The notes under the pieces are model-generated. The model was not told the DNA's origin and searched no databases. It worked only from the letters and a program-made list of their open reading frames with translations. Shown here piece after piece: positions 28,523 to 37,530 of a DNA stretch of 64,000 nucleotides (the stretch's first letter is position 1; the number at the start of each line of letters is the position of its first letter). The DNA comes from Cellulomonas sp. SG140. GTDB taxonomy: Bacteria; Actinomycetota; Actinomycetes; Actinomycetales; Cellulomonadaceae. The stretch is taken from NCBI RefSeq assembly GCF_025770785.1, contig NZ_JANZLA010000005.1, positions 128,679 through 192,678 of the forward strand, given 5' to 3'. A program made the translations under genes and the position numbers.

Positions 28523-29937
28523 CGGCCCACCAGGTTCTGCCCGCACACGCGCAGCGTCCGTCCGACGATGCCGCCGGCGGCCGGCGAGGCGAGGAACGCG
28601 ACGGCCTCCGCCACGTCCTGCGGCAGGCCGCCCTGCTGCAACGAGTTGAGCCGTCGCGCGACCTGCCTGGTCAGCGCGGGGATCCGCGCCGTCATCTCCG
28701 TCTCGATGAACCCGGGGGCCACGGCGTTGGCCGTCCCGCCGAACGGCACCAGCAGGGGAGCGGTGGCGCGCACCATGCCGATCACGCCGGCCTTGGAGGT
28801 GGCGTAGTTGGTCTGGCCGCGGTTGCCGGCGATGCCCGACGTCGAGGCGGTGGCGACGATGCGCGGCTCGTCGGTGAAGTCTCCGCTGGTCAGCAGCGCC
28901 TCGTTGATCCGCAGCTGGGACTCGAGGTTGACGGCGAGCACCGACGACCAGCGGTCGGGTGTCATGTTCACCAGCAGCTTGTCGCGCGTGATGCCGGCGT
29001 TGTGCACCATCACGTCGAGCCGGCCGTGCCGGGCACGCACGTGCTCGAGGATCCGCTCCCCGGCGTCGGCGGCCGTCACGTCGAGCTGCAGCGCGGTGCC
29101 GCGTACCTCGTTGGCCACCGCCGTCAGCTGCTCACCGGCGGCCGGTACGTCCACCGCGACGACGTGTGCGCCGTCGCGCGCCAACGTCCGGGCGATCGCC
29201 GCGCCGATGCCGCGCGCCGCCCCGGTCACCACGGCCACCCGGCCGTCCAGCGGCCGCTCCCAATCGGCCGGCAGCGTGCCGGCGGTCGAGTCCACGGCGA
29301 GCAGCTGACCGTCCACGAAGGCCGACCGCCGGGACAGGAAGAACCGGAGCGAGGCGACCGCCGACGGTGCCGTCACCGGTACCTCGCCCGTCAGCACCAC
29401 GCCGTTGCCGGTGGACCCGCCGCGCAGCTCCTTGGCCAGCGACCGCAGCAGGCCGTCCACCCCCTGCCGGGCGGCGGCGACCGCCGGGGCGTCGTCCGCG
29501 GTGGCCGCCCGGGACACCGTGACCACCCGGCCGCCGCTGCGCAGCCCCTTGATCGGGCCCGCGGCCGCGAGCACCGGCTCGGTCAGCTGGTCCGGGCGCT
29601 CGACGGTCGTGAGCACCAGCACGACGGCGCCGTACCGGGCGTCCGGCGCCGCGTGCCGGTGCACCTCCAGGTCCCAGCCGTCGAGCAGGGTCGGCACCTC
29701 GCCGGCGGTCGGGCGCATCTCGACGCCGGCCCCTGGTGCCGCGCCGCCCGCCGGCCCGGACAGCAGCCGTGCCAGCGCATCGGCGTCGTCGCCGCGCCCC
29801 AGCACCAGCACCGGCCCCTCGACCAGCGGGGCGCCGGGCGTGTACCGCCGCAGGACGGCGGGCCGCGGCAGCCCCAACCGCTTGGCCAGCGTGGCCGTCG
29901 GCCCGCTGTTCACCAGCTGCAGGTAGGTGTCCGGCAT
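28519..29937 (-). CDS. High-molecular-weight 3-oxoacyl reductase (FabG4-like)
   Basis: A 472-residue two-domain reductase. The C-terminal SDR domain has TGAARGIG (238-245), HNAG (312-315), the catalytic serine (about 365) and YATSK (Y378, K382). The N-terminal 225 residues are a flavodoxin-like SDR-derived domain that lacks these motifs (GPVLVLGRGDDADALARL). This is the architecture of mycobacterial FabG4, an NADH-dependent HMwFabG. It probably reduces 3-oxoacyl-CoA or -ACP in the same lipid pathway as the thiolase and MaoC neighbours. The start ATG 29937 is 1 bp after the thiolase stop. Confidence 0.92.
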   Translation of the reverse strand: MPDTYLQLVNSGPTATLAKRLGLPRPAVLRRYTPGAPLVEGPVLVLGRGDDADALARLLSGPAGGAAPGAGVEMRPTAGEVPTLLDGWDLEVHRHAAPDARYGAVVLVLTTVERPDQLTEPVLAAAGPIKGLRSGGRVVTVSRAATADDAPAVAAARQGVDGLLRSLAKELRGGSTGNGVVLTGEVPVTAPSAVASLRFFLSRRSAFVDGQLLAVDSTAGTLPADWERPLDGRVAVVTGAARGIGAAIARTLARDGAHVVAVDVPAAGEQLTAVANEVRGTALQLDVTAADAGERILEHVRARHGRLDVMVHNAGITRDKLLVNMTPDRWSSVLAVNLESQLRINEALLTSGDFTDEPRIVATASTSGIAGNRGQTNYATSKAGVIGMVRATAPLLVPFGGTANAVAPGFIETEMTARIPALTRQVARRLNSLQQGGLPQDVAEAVAFLASPAAGGIVGRTLRVCGQNLVGR

Positions 29938-29938
29938 G

Positions 29939-31294
29939 TCACGCCGCCTCGAGCAGCACGGCGACACCGAGGCCCCCGGCGGCGCACACCGTCACGAGCG
30001 CCCGCACCGGGGAGTCGTCGCCCGCGGCGACCTGCGCCACGTGCCGGGCGTGCAGCTCCTTGGCGGTGCTCGCCACGATCCGTCCCCCGGTCGCGGCGAA
30101 CGGGTGCCCGGCCGCCAGCGACGAGCCGTGCACGTTCAGCCGCTCCCGCTTCACCGACCCGAAGGCGCCCGGCAGCCCCAGCCGCTCGCGGCCGAACTGC
30201 TCCGACTCCCACGCCGCCAGGATGGTCAGCACCGTGGCGGCGAACGCCTCGTGGATCTCCACGTAGTCGAGGTCGTCGAGCGTCAGGCCGTGCCGGGCCA
30301 GCAGCCGAGGCGCGGCGTAGGCCGGGGCCATCAGCAGCCCGTCCTCGCCGTGCACGAAGTCGACGGCGGCGACCTCGGCGTCCACCACCGCGGCGAGCGG
30401 CGTCAGGCCGTGGTCGGCCGCCCACTGCGCCGACCCCAGCAGCACCGTCGATGCGCCGTCGGTCAGCGGGGTCGAGTTGCCGGCCGTCATCGTCGCGGGG
30501 GCGGTCAGGTGGTTGCCGAACGTGGTCCGCAGGCCGGCGAGCTTCTCCAGCGAGGTGTCCGTGCGCAGGTTCGCGTCCCGCGTGAGCCCGCGGTAGCCCG
30601 TGACCAGGTCGTCGAAGAACCCGCCGTCCCAGGCGGCGGCGAGGTTGCGGTGGCTGGCCAGCGCCAGCTCGTCCTGCGCCTCGCGCGTGATGCCCCACTC
30701 GACGGTCGTCAGCGCCTGGTGCTCGCCCATCGACAGGCCGGTGCGTGGCTCGTCCACCCGCGGCGGGTTGGGCGTCAGGTCCTTGGGCCGCAGGCGGGCG
30801 AGCACGGCGGCCCGCTGCCCGACGGTGCGCGCCCGGGAGAGGTCGAGCAGGACGCGGCGCAGGCCCTCGCTGACGGCGATCGGCGCGTCCGACGCGGAGT
30901 CGACGCCGCCGGCGATGCCGGACTCGAGCTGGCCGAGGCGAATCTTGTTGGCCAGCAGCAGCACGGCCTCCACGCCCGTGGCGCACGCCTCCTGCAGGTC
31001 GACCGCGGGAGTGCGGGAGGAGAGCGCGGAGCCGAGCACCACCTCGCGGGTGAGGTTGAAGTCGCGGGAGTGCTTGAGCACCGCACCGGCGGCGACCTGA
31101 CCGATCACCTCGTCCTGCAGCCCGTACCGGGCGACGAGCCCGTCGAGCGCGGCGGTCAGCAGGTCCTGGTTGCTCGCGTGGGCGTAGGGGCCGCCGGCGC
31201 GGGCGAACGGGACGCGGTTGCCGCCGAGCACGTAGGCGGGGCGCGGGCCGGTCGACGGGGCGGGGCTGGACGACCGGGCGGGGGTGCGGGCCAT
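29939..31294 (-). CDS. Acetyl-CoA C-acyltransferase (thiolase)
   Basis: A 451-residue thiolase, FadA2/FadI-like. The acyl-accepting cysteine is C104 in QEACATGVEA. The active-site base motifs NVHGSSLAAGHPFAATGGR and TVCAAGGLGVA follow, plus EIHEAFA. It cleaves 3-oxoacyl-CoA to acyl-CoA and acetyl-CoA, or runs the reverse condensation. It leads the minus-strand operon with the FabG4-like and MaoC genes and diverges from the TetR gene across a shared operator. ATG 31294 with GAGAGGA upstream is a good start. Length is slightly above the 400-430 typical of short-chain thiolases. Confidence 0.93.
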   Translation of the reverse strand: MARTPARSSSPAPSTGPRPAYVLGGNRVPFARAGGPYAHASNQDLLTAALDGLVARYGLQDEVIGQVAAGAVLKHSRDFNLTREVVLGSALSSRTPAVDLQEACATGVEAVLLLANKIRLGQLESGIAGGVDSASDAPIAVSEGLRRVLLDLSRARTVGQRAAVLARLRPKDLTPNPPRVDEPRTGLSMGEHQALTTVEWGITREAQDELALASHRNLAAAWDGGFFDDLVTGYRGLTRDANLRTDTSLEKLAGLRTTFGNHLTAPATMTAGNSTPLTDGASTVLLGSAQWAADHGLTPLAAVVDAEVAAVDFVHGEDGLLMAPAYAAPRLLARHGLTLDDLDYVEIHEAFAATVLTILAAWESEQFGRERLGLPGAFGSVKRERLNVHGSSLAAGHPFAATGGRIVASTAKELHARHVAQVAAGDDSPVRALVTVCAAGGLGVAVLLEAA

Positions 31295-31376
31295 GGGAGA
31301 AGTCCTCTCGCATCGTCACTGATGGGCCTGCTGTGGTGGGACGGGAGGAGGACCTTCGTCCCTTGGATCTGTCCGG

Positions 31377-31403
31377 AACCGATGGTACCTGATACCGTCG
31401 GTT
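31377..31403. promoter_or_regulatory. Operator with 11-bp arms shared by divergent promoters
   Basis: Left arm AACCGATGGTA, spacer CCTGA, right arm TACCGTCGGTT; ten of eleven positions are symmetric. It contains TACCGT (31393-31398), the -10 for the TetR unit, and TACCAT on the other strand (31387-31382), the -10 for the thiolase unit. A dimeric repressor here would close both promoters. Confidence 0.75.
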
Positions 31404-31405
31404 TC

Positions 31406-32137
31406 GTGAGTGGTCGTGAACCGACCCAGTCGACGACGACGGGCCTTCGGGCGGTGGGCGAGGACGCCCCACCGGCGGACGGTCGCGCCACCCGGTGGGC
31501 GGACCACCGTGAGGCCCGGCGGGCGGTGCTGGTGCAGACGGCCCGGCGCACGGTGCACCACGACGGCCCGGACATCTCCATGGACGAGATCGCCGCGGCG
31601 GCCGGCACCTCCAAGTCGATCGTCTACCGGTACTTCGCCGACAAGACGGCGCTGCAGGTGGCGGTCGCCGAGCTCGTCGTGCGGGACATCCGCGACGCGC
31701 TCGCGGACGCGCTCGCGGCGCACGGCACGCCCCGCGAGGGGCTCCGCGCGATGGTGGACGTGTACCTGGAGATGATCGAGTCGTCGCCCTCGGTGTACGC
31801 GTTCGTCACCCGCGACGGGTCCGTGGAGCACTTCCTGGACCAGGTGACCGCCCTGGTGGCGGGCCCCTTCGCCCGCGAGGTTGCCGCGCGGTCCGTCGAC
31901 TCACCGGGCAGCGCGGCCGCACTGGCCGCCGCCTGGGCTGCCGGCGCCGTCGGCTTCGTCCGTGGCGCCGGGGAGTGGTGGTTGCTGCACCGCCACGAAC
32001 CCGCCGCACCGAGCCGGGGCGAGCTCGCCGGCCGCGTCTCCACCTGGTTGTGGGCCGGCCCCGTCGGCCTCGTCGTGCGCCCCGGCACCACCGCCCATCC
32101 CACAGCAGGCACTTCGACGATGAAGGAGACCTCATGA
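31406..32137 (+). CDS. TetR family transcriptional regulator
   Basis: A 243-residue TetR regulator. The HTH is in DISMDEIAAAAGTSKSIVYRYFADKTAL (about 54-82). The C-terminal ligand domain is variable. GTG 31406 is preferred over the in-frame ATG 31382 because TACCGT lies 7 nt before it and because the ATG falls inside the operator. It probably represses its own unit and the thiolase operon, with an acyl-CoA-like ligand as the usual inducer for this family. The first 35 residues are a disordered proline- and threonine-rich tail. The stop overlaps the next gene by 4 bp. Confidence 0.88.
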   Translation: MSGREPTQSTTTGLRAVGEDAPPADGRATRWADHREARRAVLVQTARRTVHHDGPDISMDEIAAAAGTSKSIVYRYFADKTALQVAVAELVVRDIRDALADALAAHGTPREGLRAMVDVYLEMIESSPSVYAFVTRDGSVEHFLDQVTALVAGPFAREVAARSVDSPGSAAALAAAWAAGAVGFVRGAGEWWLLHRHEPAAPSRGELAGRVSTWLWAGPVGLVVRPGTTAHPTAGTSTMKETS

Positions 32138-34194
32138 CCACCACCGCCGAACGTCCGGCCACCGCCCGCACCGCGGACGCGACCGTCGACGTCCCGACGC
32201 TGGAGCAGCACCTGCTGGGCCGCTACGCGGACCTGCGCCGCAGCGCCCGTGCCGTCGCCGCCGACCCGGCCTTCCAGAAGATCGAGGGCCAGCCGTACGC
32301 CGAGCACCGCGAGCGCGTGCTGTCCCAGCTGCGCCGCCTGGTGGCGGAGCACGACGTGCTGCGCGCCTTCCCCACGGCGCTCGGCGGTGCCGACGACCAC
32401 GGCGGCAGCCTGGCCCGGTTCGAGGAGCTGGTGGCCGGCGACCCGAGCCTGCAGATCAAGGCCGGCGTGCAGTGGGGGCTGTTCGCCTCGGCGATCCTGC
32501 ACCTCGGCACGGCCGACCACCACGAGCGGCTGCTGCGGGACGCGATGTTCCTGCAGGTGCCGGGCGCCTTCGCGATGACGGAGACCGGCCATGGCTCGGA
32601 CGTCGCCTCGATCGGCACCACCGCCGAGTACGACGCCGCCACGCAGGAGTTCGTCATCCACACGCCGTTCCGCGGCGCCTGGAAGGACTACCTCGGCAAC
32701 GCCGCCACGCACGGCACCGCCGCGGTGGTGTTCGCCCAGCTGATCACGGCGGCGCCCGGCGGCGAGCGGGTCAACCACGGCGTGCACGCGTTCTACGTGC
32801 CGATCCGCGACGCGGTCACCGGCGAGTTCCTGCCTGGCGTCGGCGGTGAGGACGACGGGTTCAAGGGCGGGCTCAACGGCATCGACAACGGCCGCCTGTG
32901 GTTCGACCACGTCCGCGTGCCTCGTCGTGACCTGCTCAACCGGTACGGCGACGTCGCCGCCGACGGCACCTACAGCTCGCCGATCGAGAACCCGGGACGC
33001 CGCTTCTTCACCATGCTCGGCACGCTCGTGCAGGGCCGCGTCTCCCTGGACGGCGCGGCCACCAACGCCGCCAAGCTCGCGCTCGCCATCGCGGTCACCT
33101 ACGCCAACCAGCGCCGCCAGTTCGCGGGTGCGGACGACGACGAGGTGGTGCTGCTGGACCACGGCGAGCACCAGCGCCGGCTGCTCCCGCTGGTCGCGGA
33201 GGCCTACGCCGCGACCTACGCCCACGAGGAGCTGCTCGCGGCGTTCGACGACGTGTTCTCCGGCCGGGCGGACACCCCGGCCACCCGTGCCGACCTCGAG
33301 ACGCTGGCCGCCACGCTGAAGCCGACGTCGACGTGGGCGGCCATGCGCACCATCCAGACGTGCCGCGAGGCCTGCGGCGGCGCCGGCTTCCTCGCCGAGA
33401 ACCGCCTGGTCGGCCTGCACCAGGACCTGGACGTGTACGTGACGTTCGAGGGCGACAACACGGTGCTGTACCAGCTGGTGGCCAAGCGGCTGCTCGGCGA
33501 CTACGCCAAGGGCCTGAAGCTGCACTCCGCCGGTGACATGGCACGACTGGTCGCCGAGCGGGCCGCGGACGCCGCCCTGCACCGCACGCCGCTGGTGCGC
33601 GCGGCCCAGACGATCGCCGACGTCGGCGACGCGCGCCGCTCGGTGGGCCAGCTGCGCGACGAGTCCACCCAGCGCCAGCTGCTGACCGACCGGGTGGAGA
33701 CGATGGTCGCCGAGGCTGCCGCCGCCCTCGCGCCGGCGCGCAGCCTGCCGCCCGCTGCGGCAGCAGCGCTGTTCGAGGCTCATCAGCACGAGCTGATCGA
33801 GGCGGCTCGCGCTCATGCCGAGCGCGTGCAGTGGGAGGCGTTCACGCGGGCCCTCGCCACGGTCGACGACCCCGGCACCCGCCGGGTGCTCACCCGGCTG
33901 CGGGACCTGTTCGGGCTCACGCTCGTCGAGCGGCACCTCGCCTGGTACCTGATCCACGGGCGGTTGTCCGCGGGCCGGGCCCGCACGGTGTCGTCGTACA
34001 TCGACCGGCTGCTGGTGCGGCTGCGTCCGCACGCGCAGGACCTGGTGGACGCGTTCGGCTACGGACCGGAGCACCTGCGCGCCGCGATCGCCTCGGGTGC
34101 CGAGCAGGTGCGGCAGGACGAGGCGCGGGCGTGGAACCGGGCGCAGCGGGCGTCCGGCGAGGCGGCGGTGCCGGAGCGGCACGTGCGGGGCTGA
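32134..34194 (+). CDS. Acyl-CoA oxidase/dehydrogenase family flavoenzyme
   Basis: A 686-residue acyl-CoA dehydrogenase superfamily protein of the acyl-CoA oxidase shape. It has FAMTETGHGSDVASIGTTAEYD, the FAD and substrate site with GRxxxDGAATNAAKLA, QTCREACGGAGFLAENR and FEGDNTVLYQLVAKRLL near the end. A 140-residue C-terminal extension agrees with the ACOX C-terminal domain. It would oxidise acyl-CoA to trans-2-enoyl-CoA, supplying the downstream MaoC, FabG-like and thiolase steps encoded on the opposite strand. The start ATG 32134 has AAGGAG 5 nt upstream and overlaps the TetR stop (ATGA). Whether O2 or an electron-transfer flavoprotein is the acceptor is not certain. Confidence 0.92.
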   Translation: MTTTAERPATARTADATVDVPTLEQHLLGRYADLRRSARAVAADPAFQKIEGQPYAEHRERVLSQLRRLVAEHDVLRAFPTALGGADDHGGSLARFEELVAGDPSLQIKAGVQWGLFASAILHLGTADHHERLLRDAMFLQVPGAFAMTETGHGSDVASIGTTAEYDAATQEFVIHTPFRGAWKDYLGNAATHGTAAVVFAQLITAAPGGERVNHGVHAFYVPIRDAVTGEFLPGVGGEDDGFKGGLNGIDNGRLWFDHVRVPRRDLLNRYGDVAADGTYSSPIENPGRRFFTMLGTLVQGRVSLDGAATNAAKLALAIAVTYANQRRQFAGADDDEVVLLDHGEHQRRLLPLVAEAYAATYAHEELLAAFDDVFSGRADTPATRADLETLAATLKPTSTWAAMRTIQTCREACGGAGFLAENRLVGLHQDLDVYVTFEGDNTVLYQLVAKRLLGDYAKGLKLHSAGDMARLVAERAADAALHRTPLVRAAQTIADVGDARRSVGQLRDESTQRQLLTDRVETMVAEAAAALAPARSLPPAAAAALFEAHQHELIEAARAHAERVQWEAFTRALATVDDPGTRRVLTRLRDLFGLTLVERHLAWYLIHGRLSAGRARTVSSYIDRLLVRLRPHAQDLVDAFGYGPEHLRAAIASGAEQVRQDEARAWNRAQRASGEAAVPERHVRG

Positions 34195-34246
34195 GCCTGC
34201 GCGGGGCTGAGCCTGCGCGCGCTTGAACCTGCGCGGTGCTGACCTG
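34184..34246. repeat. Degenerate 16-bp tandem repeat over a stop codon
   Basis: Four units at 34184, 34200, 34216 and 34232. Units 1 and 2 are nearly identical (TGCGGGGCTGAGCCTG, CGCGGGGCTGAGCCTG) and units 3 and 4 are more diverged. The first carries the TGA stop of the acyl-CoA oxidase gene. Confidence 0.75.
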
Positions 34247-34273
34247 CGGGTCGTCCGCAGCGGCCGCGCGCCG

Positions 34274-35209
34274 TCAGCCGGCAGCGGTGGGGGCAGGCGG
34301 GGTCACGACGTCGGCAGCCGTCGGGTTGCACCGCGTGCGCAGCATCGTCAGCGCGTCGACCTGAGGCCGCCACGGCTCGATGTGCCACGTGGACTTGCCG
34401 GCCGCACCGAGCACGTGGCACAGCAGCTGCTCGTGCATCGTCGGGCTGTTCGCGTCGGGGTGCTGCGCGACGAGCTGGCTCCACAGCGCCTGCTGAGCGG
34501 CGAGCGTGCCGCTGCGGGCCCACTCGCTCGGGGTGATCTCGAGCGAGCGGCCGCCCTCCGCCTCGCCCCAGCTCGCCGCCAGCACCGCGGTGCCGGACAG
34601 CCAGGTGGTCACGGGCCCGTCGGGGGCCGTGACCCCGAGCCCGCTGCCGGTGACGCGGTCGATCCGCAGCACCGCCGCCGGCGTGCCGACCACGGTGAAC
34701 CGCGCGCTCGGCGTCGGTGCGCTGAGCCCGAGCAGGAAGGACCCGTCGGAGGCGGAGACCACCGCCGAGCCGTCCTCGAGGACGGCGGCGGTGGAGCCGG
34801 CCGGACCGGTGAGCCACGCCAGCGGCACGGCGGGCGGTGCGGAGGCCGCGGGGCTGGCGGGCGTGGAGGTCGGTGCTCCGCTCTCACCGCCGCCCCTGAC
34901 GACGAGGTGCAGGTGGGCGGAGCCGTCCGGGTCGGCGCTCGCGTCGGCGGTGACGGAGGCGTCCGGGACCGCGGCGGCGCTGACTCCGTTGGCGGTCACG
35001 GCCAGGCCCCTCGTGCGGACGTCCGCCGCCGAGGGGTCGGTGGGCGCGGGCGCAGCCGTGCTCGCCGTCGGCCTGGCAGCGGCCGGCCTGGACGTGTCGC
35101 CGGCCGTGCACGCCGACGCGACGCCGACCAGGACGCACACCAGGGCGAACGCGCGGCCGGCGCGCACCCGCCGGCGACCGTCCGTGCTCGGCCCGCGGTG
35201 GCTGGACAC
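34274..35209 (-). CDS. Lipoprotein with a DUF2599 domain
   Basis: A 311-residue secreted protein. An N-terminal signal sequence (basic start, then FALVCVLVGVASAC) ends at a lipobox-like site with C34. A Ser/Thr/Pro/Ala-rich linker (to about 105) follows. The C-terminal 90 residues (EWARSGTLAAQQALWSQLV, then MHEQLLCHVLGAAGKSTWHIEPWRP and RTRCNP) match DUF2599, a domain of unknown function in actinobacteria, with paired Cys in C-x-C spacing. It is probably anchored outside the membrane. The GTG start at 35209 agrees with the signal length. Lipobox position -3 is A rather than L, so the lipid anchor is likely but not certain. Confidence 0.8.
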   Translation of the reverse strand: MSSHRGPSTDGRRRVRAGRAFALVCVLVGVASACTAGDTSRPAAARPTASTAAPAPTDPSAADVRTRGLAVTANGVSAAAVPDASVTADASADPDGSAHLHLVVRGGGESGAPTSTPASPAASAPPAVPLAWLTGPAGSTAAVLEDGSAVVSASDGSFLLGLSAPTPSARFTVVGTPAAVLRIDRVTGSGLGVTAPDGPVTTWLSGTAVLAASWGEAEGGRSLEITPSEWARSGTLAAQQALWSQLVAQHPDANSPTMHEQLLCHVLGAAGKSTWHIEPWRPQVDALTMLRTRCNPTAADVVTPPAPTAAG

Positions 35210-35421
35210 GCAGGCACCCTAACCGGGCGGACGCGCGCCCGGGCGGTCCGACGGCGGCACCCTGGTCCCACGCCCCGCGGCGTCGGTGGACGAGAATGCG
35301 GGGAGGCGGCCGCCGGGCGCGCCGTGGCGGCCGACGTCGGCCCCGCCGAGCCGCCCGGGCCGACGCCGCGCGGCACCACCGCCGCACCCCTGCCCCGACA
35401 CACCTCTGGAGTGAGCTGACG

Positions 35422-36642
35422 ATGCGGGCCTGGCCCACGGTCCCGAGCCACCTGGCATGGCTGGACCGCCACCTGAACTCCCTGCTGGCCTTCGGCCGGA
35501 GCACCCCCGCCCCCGGCGGTGGCGCCTACTGGCTGGACGACGACGGCACGCCCCTGCCGGCGCAGGGGGTGCAGACCTGGATCACGTGCCGCACCGTGCA
35601 CGTGTACTCGCTCGGCACCCTGCTGGGCATCCCGGGCAGCCGGCCGATCGCCGAGGCGGCGCTGGCGGGGCTGACCGGTCCGCTGCGCGACACCGAGAAC
35701 GGTGGGTGGTACCCCGGCGTCGGCGCCGACGGCACCCCCGACCCGGACAAGACCGCCTACGCCCACGCCTTCGTCGTGCTCGCCGCGTCGTCGGCCACCG
35801 TCGCCGGCCTGGCCGGTGCGCGTGAGCTGCTGACCGACGCGCTGGCCACCTACGAGCGCTGGTTCTGGGACGAGGCCGCCGGCAAGGCCGTCGACACGTG
35901 GGACACGACGTTCTCCACGCTCGACCCGTACCGCGGCATCAACGCGAACATGCACACCGTCGAGGCGTTCCTCGCCGCGGCGGACGTCACCGGCGACCGT
36001 GTCTGGCTGGACCGCGCCGCGCGGATCGGCGCCTTCGCCGCCTCGGCCGCCGCCGCCAACGGCTGGCGGCTGCCGGAGCACTTCGACGAGGCGTGGACCG
36101 CCCAGCCGGAGTTCAACGACGACCAGCGGGACGACAAGTTCAAGCCCTACGGCGCCACCGTGGGCCACGGTCTGGAGTGGGCGCGGCTGCTGCTGCACCT
36201 CGAGGCCGCCGGGGCCACCGGCGCCGACTGGCTCGAGGCGGCGCGCGCCCTGTTCGACCGGGCCGTGGCGGACGGCTGGGCGGCCGACGGTGCCGACGGC
36301 TTCGTCTACACCACCGACTGGTCCGGCGTCCCCGTGGTGGCCGACCGGATGCACTGGGTGGCGGCCGAGGCGATCGGCGCCGCGGCGGCGCTGCACCAGC
36401 GCACCGGTGACGAGCAGTACGCGCAGCGCTACGCGCAGTGGTGGGACTACGTCGACCGCTACGTGATCGACCATGTCAACGGCTCGTGGTTCCACCAGCT
36501 CGACGTGCACAACCAGCCGGCCGGCACCGTCTGGCCCGGCAAGGCGGACCTGTACCACGCCGCTCAGTGCACGCTGATCCCGCGGCTGCCGCTCGCGCCG
36601 TCGCTGGCCACCGCGGTGGCGCAGGGGCTCGTGCGGTCCTGA
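35422..36642 (+). CDS. AGE family epimerase/isomerase
   Basis: A 406-residue (alpha/alpha)6-barrel protein of the N-acylglucosamine 2-epimerase superfamily, closest in layout to aldose-ketose isomerases such as mannose isomerase/YihS. Visible signatures: WITCRTVHVYSLGTLLG, GINANMHTVEAFLAAADV, FKPYGATVGHGLEWARLLLHL (catalytic H near GHGLEW), and DRMHWVAAEAIGAAAALH. The function is sugar epimerisation or isomerisation; the substrate is not set. The frame is open upstream to 35296, but that part is arginine-rich and probably untranslated. ATG 35422 has GGAG 10 nt upstream. Confidence 0.87.
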   Translation: MRAWPTVPSHLAWLDRHLNSLLAFGRSTPAPGGGAYWLDDDGTPLPAQGVQTWITCRTVHVYSLGTLLGIPGSRPIAEAALAGLTGPLRDTENGGWYPGVGADGTPDPDKTAYAHAFVVLAASSATVAGLAGARELLTDALATYERWFWDEAAGKAVDTWDTTFSTLDPYRGINANMHTVEAFLAAADVTGDRVWLDRAARIGAFAASAAAANGWRLPEHFDEAWTAQPEFNDDQRDDKFKPYGATVGHGLEWARLLLHLEAAGATGADWLEAARALFDRAVADGWAADGADGFVYTTDWSGVPVVADRMHWVAAEAIGAAAALHQRTGDEQYAQRYAQWWDYVDRYVIDHVNGSWFHQLDVHNQPAGTVWPGKADLYHAAQCTLIPRLPLAPSLATAVAQGLVRS

Positions 36643-36730
36643 GGCGTCCCGACGTCGGGTCCGGGTGCGGTGGGGAGGCTCCCGCCGCACCCGGACCTGT
36701 CTCCGGGCGCGCGACGGGCCCGTCGGACCC

Positions 36731-37477
36731 TCACCAGCGCGGTGGCCGCCGCCCGTACGGGTCGTTCCGGTACAGGTCCTGCGGGTACCGCCGGGTGACC
36801 GCGAGCCGGTGGTCCACCCCGCCGGCCCGCGCGAACGGCCGGGCCAGCACCGCCCCGAGCACGAACCCGCCGACGTGCGCCCAGTAGGCGACGCCACCCG
36901 TGGCCAGCGCGCCGAGCGAGCTGAGCCCGGACCAGAACTGCAGGACGAACCAGCCGCCGATCAGCAGCCACGCCGGCAGCAGCGGCCAGACGAACAGCGG
37001 CGGGATCAGCACCACGATCGTGCGGACCATGCCGCGCGGGAACAGCACCACGTACGCCGCCAGCACGCCGGCGATGGCGCCGCTCGCGCCGACCAGCGGG
37101 GTGGTCCCACCGGGGTCGACGGCCACCTGCGTCAGCCCGGCGACCACCCCGCACAGCAGGTAGAAGCCGAGGTACCGCAGGTGCCCCATCGCGTCCTCGA
37201 CGTTGTCGCCGAAGATCCACAGGAACAGCATGTTCCCCGCCAGGTGCAACCAGCCGGCGTGCATGAACATGCTGGTCAGCAGCGTGAGCCAGGCCGTCGG
37301 CCCGTCGTGCAGGATCGCGCGGGGGACCGCCGCGTACGTGGCCATCAGCCGGGCCTGCTCGGCGGGCGTCGCCCGCACCATCGCGAGGAACACCAGCACG
37401 TTCACCGCGAGCAGCAGGTAGGTGATGCCGGGCGTCGTCCGGCGCCTGCTGTTGTCGTCCGCGATGGGGATGACCAC
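36731..37477 (-). CDS. Rhomboid family intramembrane serine protease
   Basis: A 248-residue rhomboid protease with six helices. The catalytic serine is S132 in the GASGAIAG motif. The partner histidine is H201 in [10 protein letters not shown]78 and N82 ([10 protein letters not shown]) complete the oxyanion side. All key residues are present, so activity is expected. The substrate is unknown. The start is GTG 37477; the best Shine-Dalgarno match overlaps the start, so initiation is weak or the start lies slightly elsewhere. Divergent from purL. Confidence 0.92.
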   Translation of the reverse strand: MVIPIADDNSRRRTTPGITYLLLAVNVLVFLAMVRATPAEQARLMATYAAVPRAILHDGPTAWLTLLTSMFMHAGWLHLAGNMLFLWIFGDNVEDAMGHLRYLGFYLLCGVVAGLTQVAVDPGGTTPLVGASGAIAGVLAAYVVLFPRGMVRTIVVLIPPLFVWPLLPAWLLIGGWFVLQFWSGLSSLGALATGGVAYWAHVGGFVLGAVLARPFARAGGVDHRLAVTRRYPQDLYRNDPYGRRPPRW

Positions 37478-37515
37478 TCCTCGACGCTAGCAACCGGTGT
37501 CCAGCGCGGCCCCGG

Positions 37516-37521
37516 TATCCT
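37516..37521 (+). promoter_or_regulatory. -10 box upstream of purL
   Basis: TATCCT lies 9 nt before the purL ATG. This predicts a transcript with essentially no leader. Confidence 0.45.
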
Positions 37522-37530
37522 CGGGGATCG

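Noticed and set aside
35296..35421. N-terminal extension of the AGE epimerase
   Set aside because: It would add 42 arginine-rich residues before a normal family start; ATG 35422 has GGAG upstream and the fold begins at once.
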